DNA of 64,000 bases from Atopsyche davidsoni (taxonomy: Eukaryota; Arthropoda; Insecta; Trichoptera; Hydrobiosidae): contig JAILWY010000007.1 in NCBI GenBank assembly GCA_022113835.1, positions 12,625,001-12,689,000 on the forward strand, given 5' to 3'. The notes below the pieces were generated by a model. That model made no database searches. It was not told the origin of the DNA and worked only from the letters and a program-made list of their open reading frames with translations. The translations under genes were made by a program, and so were the position numbers. This document shows, in pieces, positions 57,226 to 64,000 of this stretch (position 1 is the first letter of the stretch; the number at the start of each line of letters is the position of its first letter).

Positions 57226-57420
57226 CCTAGGCACATTGGTTCATATGTAGAGTATGATTGTTAAAAATTCTCGATTAATAGATGTGGTTCGTTATTACAA
57301 TGGATAGTAGTGTGGGTTCAAATCCCACATAAATCACAATTATATATATTTTTTCATCATTATCTTATCATTTCTTTAATCATCTTCTATGTGTGAACTA
57401 ATGTGTCTAATCATATTAGT
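57226..57420. mobile_element. Foldback repeat with tRNA-like T-arm, family D copy 3
   Basis: The left arm CCTAGGCACATTGGTTCATA pairs imperfectly with TGTGAACTAATGTGTCTAAT near 57392-57411, and the right end continues CATATTAGT as in the 42.0 kb copy. Inside lies GTGGG-TTCAAAT-CCCAC, a perfect 5-bp T-stem with 7-base T-loop. No intact tRNA can be folded upstream of it. Confidence 0.65.
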
Positions 57421-57855
57421 AAAAAAAAAAACTGAAAATAACCATATCTCATAATAAAAAAAACCAAATAATTTTAATTGATTATGAAAATAACTTACTT
57501 TGAAATTTAAAATATATTATTGAAGTAGAAAAAAGATCAACAACAATGTATTCCAATAGCTTATACTTAATCACGTTTTTACTCAATCGCCAAAAGTTGA
57601 CAAATGTCATCTTCTTATACGGTTTGTGTCTATTCTAGGGCTATTAGGGGTCAAAAGTTGATTTAAATTAGTTAGACAGGTCCAACATAACGGTCACAAA
57701 ACGAAATGGTTGATCCTATAAGTTTTTATAGGGTTTAAAAAAAAGGTTTTATGATTTGTTAGCAATCTGTCATTACCATATATGGAGTTAAGGGTAAATC
57801 TACCTGACGCATACTAAATATGATACTAGTAAGTATAAATAAATGCTTCGAATGA
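57421..57855. other. AT-rich non-coding stretch
   Basis: Nothing identifiable. Confidence 0.4.
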
Positions 57856-57859
57856 AAAA

Positions 57860-58100
57860 CTTCTTCAATCATTCTTCCTCATCAAGGTTGGCGACCATTT
57901 CACTGAGCATATACTCGTTCTGAGCCAATGTTCGTGGTTTTTTTAGGGGAATATAATGTAGTCCTTCTACACCGCAGTTTTATATTGAAAATAAAAGTCT
58001 GTGTATTGTTGCTGCTCAATAGCATTATTATATAATCCATTCCTCACAAAGGTCTGGCGTTTAGATCTGATACTCCTTCTGCAGCAGAATACAGAAAAAA
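57860..58100 (-). mobile_element. RTE-type LINE 3' end, family B, copy 4 (best preserved)
   Basis: On the minus strand it ends PRTLAQNEYMLSEMVANLDE, EE and a stop (codon complement 57869-57871), the terminal residues of an RTE-type ORF. Upstream, CTGCAGAAGGAGTATCAGAT, CTAAACGCCAGACC, AATAATGCTATTG and CTGCGGTGTAGAAGG define the family shared with 2.1, 43.5 and 50.8 kb. It is 5'-truncated and holds no polymerase domain. Confidence 0.7.
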
Positions 58101-59220
58101 TATTTAATCATAACAAACATTTAACCAATATTTCTATTGTGAGCGATTTTTTTCCATTCGAGGGCTTCTGCAGACTTCGAAAAACTTTCTTAAAAGTCGA
58201 AAGCGCTAACATACAAAAATAATCGTAACATCCTCACCGTATTTTTAATCGTTTTTCGTATGGCAAATTGAGAATATACTAAGTTATATTTATTTACAGA
58301 GTCTATAAATGCAACATAAGCCTTGAATTCCACAGCTACTTGTTTAATATCAATGATTATTTTAACTGAATAGACACATTTTAAACGCACTTAAACCAGA
58401 TATTTGTATTGTATAGAATATAAATCACTCCACTGCATGCACTTACCGCAAGGCCATTTTGAGAACTGATCAATTTTGTATGAAAACAAGTCGAATCGCT
58501 TGAAAATGACCAGCCATGTTAGATTGTAACAATAAATCAGGTCGATGACCCGGCGATTTATATCGTATAAAATATAAATGAAAATACTTTTGTCACAATT
58601 TGTGCATCAAAATATAAGTACTAAATGATATTTATATACTAATACATAGATTGTACCGATGCGACGAAGAAGTCAAGTATGCATGCGCTTAGAAGTATTT
58701 CCTTAACATGACTTCCACAATTTTATATCTACAGCGTTTTTATTTTTCCTCTGATAATTTTTCTATTATTTAAATTCTTATAATAATAAATATTTGAAGT
58801 AGTCAATTTTTTTTAGAGGTCTCCATTGTCGGCAAGCAAACGTCTGATCATTCGACTGCGAGTCGATTCGACGTCGAATGAATGCGTGTACGCTTAATAT
58901 AAACTTGCGTGCAAGTAATTTATTCACTATTAGAAAACGGTATTTTATCTGATATTCCTAAGCATCTATTTCCAATCGCACCCGTTTGTTATTTAGTAAG
59001 TGCGGCCTGAAAAAAGCAACGCACACTGAAAGGAAGCCTACCGATAGGAGCGACTGCGAGATTTACTATGCGGGGCCTCTGAAATAATGAACAGCAATAT
59101 TGGCGATAAATGAATATTTATGAAGGCATTGATATCGACAAAGGCTGCGGCACTGAACGCGCGGTGCTGAAACGACGTTGTTTTGTGCTGAATCAGGATG
59201 CCTCGTCGGCGTCTATCAGC
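58101..59220. other. Non-coding stretch with GC-richer islands
   Basis: CATTCGAC and GTCGAATG around 58850-58882 frame a CG-containing dyad, and about 58980-59215 is GC-richer (GGGGCCTCTGAAATAATG, GGCTGCGGCACTGAACGCGC). No exon is supported. Confidence 0.35.
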
Positions 59221-61130
59221 TCTTTAAGTAAGAAATATGATTGCGTACAAGAGTATATTTATAGCGGCATTTCTTGAAATGTACTAAAGCTGTTGTAGAA
59301 CCGACGCAAAGTTACTTTAAAACTGGCCTTCTTTATTAACTATTTTTTTAAATTCTCCAACAATTTTTATAAAATTTTTGGCCTTCGTGTATCTAAATTT
59401 TAATAATGCTTACAAATATTACAAATATTTTTTTAAATTAATTGAGATAATTTACCTTTTCATACATCAAAGGAAAAATGAGTTTTAACTGATTAAAATA
59501 CTCGAACACTGATTCACTTTCAATAAAATAATGTTAATAAAACATTAAAGGTGCAAAGTGATTTTTTTTTTAAAAGATAATATGGTAAGATTATACTTCA
59601 GATATCTCATTTACAAAATACAGAAAACAATTTTGCGTCCTTTGAGTATTTTATTAAATTAAACATAATTGAGTACTGAAAAAATATTTCTAACGTATAA
59701 GAATCTATATAAAGTTTAAAAAACTTAAGTTTGAGTTGTTTCAAAGTGCATTTGTAATATTCAATAAAGTTTATTTTCCGACCGGTTTCGCCGAAATTTT
59801 GGGACGAAACAGAACGTCGCCAATGACGAAGGTCGGCAAAATTAAATTATTATTTATACATAATACATTATTAGTTTAGATTGTCAAGTGTACGTATCAA
59901 AGTAGAGCTGTCTAAAATATTGTCGCAACCCCATACAGCCTCATCAAAATAAAATAAAGATGTTAATGTGTTGCATCACAAGTGAAATAATTTCCAGCTG
60001 ATTGGATTCAATTCTCGGTCGAGGCTGTTTTAATTGGTCCGCCAAGGGCTCCGGTATCTGCAAAATCTCCAACACCGAAAAGACCAAGATCCAACTTCTC
60101 TCCGATTCAAAGTGATTAATAAGGCTTCGCTCGGGTGGAGTTTTTATGATTTGTTCTCATAACACATTGATTACGTTGAATTAATCCAATAAATCAGTTC
60201 AATTACCAAGATACTCTGAGCAGATCTTATCCAATTATCGGATGCAATAAATATGCAATCGATAGTAATTTGCAGATTGTAAAGTTTAAATCGCTCGCCT
60301 TTGCTTATCGTCGCGTGAAGTTATTACATTTATTTTTTACCCTGGTTTTAATACATATTATAACTAAAACGAAGAATGAAAAGCCGAAATTGTGTTTTAG
60401 ATACATACAAAAATATAAAAAACTATCGATATTTTTTGTAGATCACATTATGGATTCAAACTTCCCCTTAATTATCACGGCCTCAATATTTTCGGCTATT
60501 TACATGTGTCAAACCAAAGTACTTGTAACACTTAAAACTTTAAAGCAGTAAGGTTTCATAATTCATATAAAACGTGTGTATACAAAGTTATGTTTTTAGT
60601 GAATATAATATATATTTACAGCATCCAGAAAAAAATATTAAAATCGAATCGGGAATTTCAGGAAACGGAAATCTTAAAACGTCTGCTATACGGGAGTCTT
60701 AAAATTGGTACTCAATTATCTCGAGGTGATAATAATATTCATTTTATACGATGTGTTTAAAAAATGTGAATAATTCGGTGGATTCGACAGTAGTGTTACT
60801 ATGAAAAATATTTACAGCCAGAGGCTATTATGTATGGACGTCTGGAAGATTCTAAGATCCCAAGATATGATAGGACGTGAAATGTAAACGTTACTTAAAT
60901 ACTTGTCAACATCTACGATATTTTACTGAAATACGGTTTATGTTACCTCGTTAATATTAGAAGAATTTTAAAAGTATTTCTAATTTAATGTGAGAAATAT
61001 TTTATTTCATAATTCTTAATAATGATACAAAATATTTCTATACATATAAGAGGTATTATATTATAATAGATTTTATTAAATATTGAACTTTAAAACAGCC
61101 CAACCGCAAGTTTTTTTTACATTACATTAT
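59221..61130. other. Mostly AT-rich non-coding stretch
   Basis: CCGACC at 59778 and GGTCGG at about 59850 frame TTTCGCCGAAA and GACGAAACAGAACGTCG, an inverted arrangement resembling a retroelement terminus. A GC-richer island lies at about 59990-60150. The frame 60270-60551 has no recognisable domain. Confidence 0.35.
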
Positions 61131-61260
61131 ATGGATCCTTTTGCTTCTAGGAGAATATTGTTACGGTTTAATGCGGCTCATCGCCTCCATGAAGCCATCA
61201 CTAAGTTAGGGGCGACGTTGCTGAGACATGGCGGCCGGGGCTTGGGTAAGTCGACTATTT
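61131..61260 (+). other. Candidate first coding exon, speculative
   Basis: In a GC-richer island, GAGACATGGCGGCCGGGGCT continues TGG and then GTAAGT. An ATG at 61228 is followed by exactly six codons (M A A G A W) to a consensus donor at 61246. This would suit a phase-0 first exon of a gene extending to the right beyond the window. The same bases include ATGGCGGCC, a Pho/YY1-like core, so a regulatory reading is equally possible. No downstream exon was found. Confidence 0.2.
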
Positions 61261-62015
61261 GTATACATAACATATTGGATATTGTTGCGTCTTGATCATC
61301 AGTACGAACATATTTTTCACGTATTTAAATTTAAAAAAAAAACAACTAAACGCCGAAAAAAATAACGATATTTTATTATGATGCATTTGAATTATGTTAC
61401 AACGTGTTGTAATTTTTTTGGTTTTATTATTTGATTTCTCGTTTAAGTGTGTGAGACGGCCATTGCTATTGGTGTTGCGTTTTCTTTATATAATTTTTTA
61501 GAATATCTGTCGTAAAATATACTCTCGCATTTGGTCGGCATTCAGAAGCAAAACAGCGGCCAGGGAACACGTGTTTTTGATTAGTACGTGAACCGTATAA
61601 TTAAAACTTAATGTTACAATAAGTCATTGATTTTCATAATTAAATATATATTTTTAAATATTATTTTTACCCTTTATTTGTATGCTGAACTTCAAGCCAA
61701 CGAAATTATGGTCAATTATCAATTTGGCATGTTATTTCTGTGGTAAGCGTATTTTTTTTCCAAATTAGGCTTTCACTATCATTTTTTTTTTTATTTCACG
61801 AATTTAAGTTATTTAATTATAAAAACCATATAAGAAAAAATAGCCGATAAATTACAATGACCATAGTGCTGTCATCCAATTTATGCGGTTTTCGTTGTTA
61901 GTATATTTGTGGAGTAAAATCCGACAAATAAAACGACAGTGATATAAATGTTACAATTTATTGGACATGTGGGTAGGCTCAAAATAAAATCTAACCACAA
62001 AATAAATGCGAACAA
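61261..62015. other. AT-rich non-coding stretch
   Basis: Nothing identifiable except a GC-richer patch near 61530-61580. Confidence 0.4.
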
Positions 62016-63215
62016 TGACGTCACTAAGCCACGTTTTATGTAGATGTAGACCTGGTTTGGCAAATGACTAAAAACAACATGATTAGAGTATATAGACAGC
62101 TAGTGTAAAAGCTAGCGGCACCATTGATAAGATCTGATAGCTGATCTCATAGTCGCCGATAGCAGCCAGGCAGGTCATTTTTAAATGGCACAAGGTTCAT
62201 TTCTGGTGCATTCATATTCTAGTCATTGTGATGAGTTGTGTTTAGCGGCCTTAAATAATCATTAATATAAAAATGAACCATGACGTCACTAAGGCACGTT
62301 TTATGTAGACTTAGTCTTGTGAACGAGTGAATATAATACGATTAGAGTTTACAGGTAGTCAGTGTAAATGCTAGCGTCACTGTTGAAAGGATATTAGAGA
62401 TTACAGTAAATCCTCGATATAACAGACTCTTATTAAACGGACATCGGATTTAACGGACAAAAAATCCGGTCAAATGTAAAAAAATTAAAATCGTTTAAAT
62501 GCGAAAATGTTTTGAATTTTTTGTGTACGAGTATATCTAAATACATAGTGCATTTAAAAAAAAAGTTTTTTGATTTCTTTTAAACCTGTTTTTATATAAC
62601 GGACTTTCGGCTTTAACGGACACCCCCTCCCCCCAATTGGCCTGTTATATCGAGATTTTACTGTAGTTGTTGAGAGTTGAGAGGTGCCCATGGCAGGAGC
62701 CTTTTTTGCGATCAACAATAGCAACCGAGCAGGTCGAAGATAGCGTGAACTCCAGGTTTTCTAGTCATTGTATTGAGTTGCGTTTAGCGGCCTTAAATAA
62801 TCATTGAAATAAAAATGAACCGTGACGTCACTACTGGGTCTAGAAAATGACTGAATATTACGCATTTATAGTTTACAGGTTGATAAAATCTGATAGTTGA
62901 GAGGTATCCATGGCAGGAGGCTTTTTGGCGAGCGATTTTCTAGTGAATTTTATACATTGTATTGGGTTGCATTTAGTGACTTAAGAAATCATAAAAAAAT
63001 ATAAAAAACCGTGGCGTTATTAAGCCACGGTTTACGTACATCTGTAAACACGGTTACAGTGTGTAGACAGCCTAGTCTCACTATTGAAAGGATCTGATAG
63101 TTGAGAGGTGGCCATAGCAGGTGCCGCTCTCGCAATCACCGATAGCAGCCGGGCAGGTTGTTGTAGTTGGCGCCAGTCAGTTTCTAGTGCATTCGTCTCA
63201 CGGTCGAGCCGGTAA
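62016..63215. repeat. Imperfect tandem repeat, four copies, about 190-280 bp unit
   Basis: Unit starts are marked by TGACGTCACTAAGCCACG or variants at 62016, 62281, 62823 and 63012 (decayed to TGGCGTTATTAAGCCACG). Shared internal words are TTTTATGTAGA, GATTAGAGT-TTACAG, AAGGATCTGATAGTTGAGAG, GGCAGGAG, GATAGCAGCC-GGCAGGT, and TTGTATTGAGTTGCGTTTAG followed by CGGCCTTAAATAATCATT. Copy 2 is split by a MITE (62404-62663). Each intact unit carries a CRE palindrome. No coding frame. Confidence 0.8.
62404..62663. mobile_element. pogo/Tigger-like MITE, 260 bp, inside the tandem repeat
   Basis: The ends CAGTAAATCCTCGATATAAC and GTTATATCGAGATTTTACTG are inverse complements with two mismatches. TA flanks both ends (62402-62403 and 62664-62665). 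Subterminal TTAACGGAC words are repeated in both halves. There is no transposase. Its termini differ from the 2.5 kb MITE, so it is a second family. Confidence 0.85.
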
Positions 63216-63648
63216 TTTATGTTCAGCCAGGATTTGATACGGACGGGATTCTGATTAGAATTCGAATCGAAGGAATATGTTCAGATCGCGAGCGTGCGTG
63301 TGACGCGTCGCAATTAACTGGCAAAGATCGTAAATGACAAGGATCATGTTCAGTGTTATAAATAATTTTATAATATGTAATATCAACATTTGAACTAGAC
63401 AGGCGCACTTTCTAATTATAATTAAATATTAATTCGATTATAACAGGTGCGCCTTGATACGATTGATTATTTCCTTTTTTTTACATTTCAGCATTAACAT
63501 TAAAATTTTCTTCTGTGTTTAATAAAGTTATGCCTTAATTAATTATTTTTAGTGAATCTGGCTAAATATGATAACTTTATTACAAAACATTTTATTGTTA
63601 CATAGCAACAAATTATGTACAGTATTTTTTTTCCTGGGCCCTATAGAG

Positions 63649-63683
<35 letters not shown>

Positions 63684-64000
63684 ATTCTGAAAGGTATGAT
63701 GAAACTATATACTTCAAATAATTATTGTAGTAATTTTATAATTTTCATGGATAATAATATTTACAAAAATACCCAAGATATGTTCAAAATATTGAAAATA
63801 TCATTTTATATAAAACACCGATGTAAGATGTGAAATACTTTTACTGTCAACCATATTTGTAAAATATAAACAGAAAAACGTTTTGGAAACATTTCCTTGT
63901 GTCAGATTTAATAATTAAAAAATATATGGGATGCTTTCAATCCAGAATATGAAACACAGTTTTAAATATCGGTTATAACATCCATCAGGCTGATATCAGA
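63216..64000. other. Non-coding end of the window with an AT microsatellite
   Basis: A GC-richer patch lies at about 63220-63340 (GATCGCGAGCGTGCGTGTGA). An AT dinucleotide tract lies at 63650-63680. Nothing else is identifiable. Confidence 0.45.

Noticed and set aside
57300..57345. Functional tRNA gene around the perfect T-arm
   Set aside because: Upstream sequence does not form D or anticodon arms, and the T-arm sits at the centre of a dispersed foldback family.
60270..60551. 93-codon plus-strand frame
   Set aside because: Lys/Phe/Ile-rich, no known motif, AT-rich codons and no promoter or splice context. Consistent with chance.
62016..63215. CRISPR array
   Set aside because: Units are long, imperfect and contiguous without uniform short repeats and unique spacers, and the DNA is plainly eukaryotic.

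Overview
This window reads as arthropod, most likely insect, nuclear DNA. It is AT-rich with long A/T runs and has a eukaryotic repeat load: RTE-type LINE 3' ends, a broken Helitron, pogo/Tigger-like MITEs, hAT-like termini, tRNA-like dispersed repeats and AT microsatellites. It has spliced genes and no bacterial gene layout. The order cannot be fixed from sequence alone; a lepidopteran or another holometabolous insect with a medium-to-large genome would fit.

Only two protein-coding genes are well supported. Both lie at 51.2-54.6 kb on the plus strand, head to tail. Each encodes a 229-residue tetraspanin from two coding exons, with the intron at exactly the same phase-0 site (after codon 98) and the same GTAATT donor. 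They share the CCG signature and every other large-loop cysteine at identical positions, and differ at more than half of their residues by eye. Each has its own TATA-like box and its own AATAAA signals, so they are a tandem duplicate pair.

The other roughly 60 kb is a gene desert. From left to right it holds: an RTE end and a pogo MITE (2-3 kb); foldback and tRNA-like repeats (3-5 kb); two overlapping RTE 3' ends around an (AT)n tract (10.4-11.1 kb); a hAT-like end, G/C-skewed minisatellites, a hammerhead-like hairpin and a broken Helitron (13.4-16.2 kb); a second Helitron-related piece framed by minisatellites (18.5-19.8 kb); a GC-rich block with a CRE palindrome (27.5-27.8 kb); a GA tract beside a 20-bp-phased AACAAA array (33.6-34.0 kb); a CRE/E-box cluster (35.9 kb); two abutting palindromes (37.2 kb); a foldback with perfect 34-bp arms (42.0 kb); more RTE ends; and a tandem repeat split by a MITE (62.0-63.2 kb).

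Between the repeats there are about thirty GC-richer islands of 100-350 bp in very AT-rich sequence. They lack convincing open frames, and several carry CRE, E-box, Pho/YY1-like, GAGA-like or homeodomain-type motifs. The simplest reading is a regulatory landscape, possibly of a developmental gene outside or spanning the window, with the tetraspanin pair inside it. That reading is inference, not something the sequence proves.
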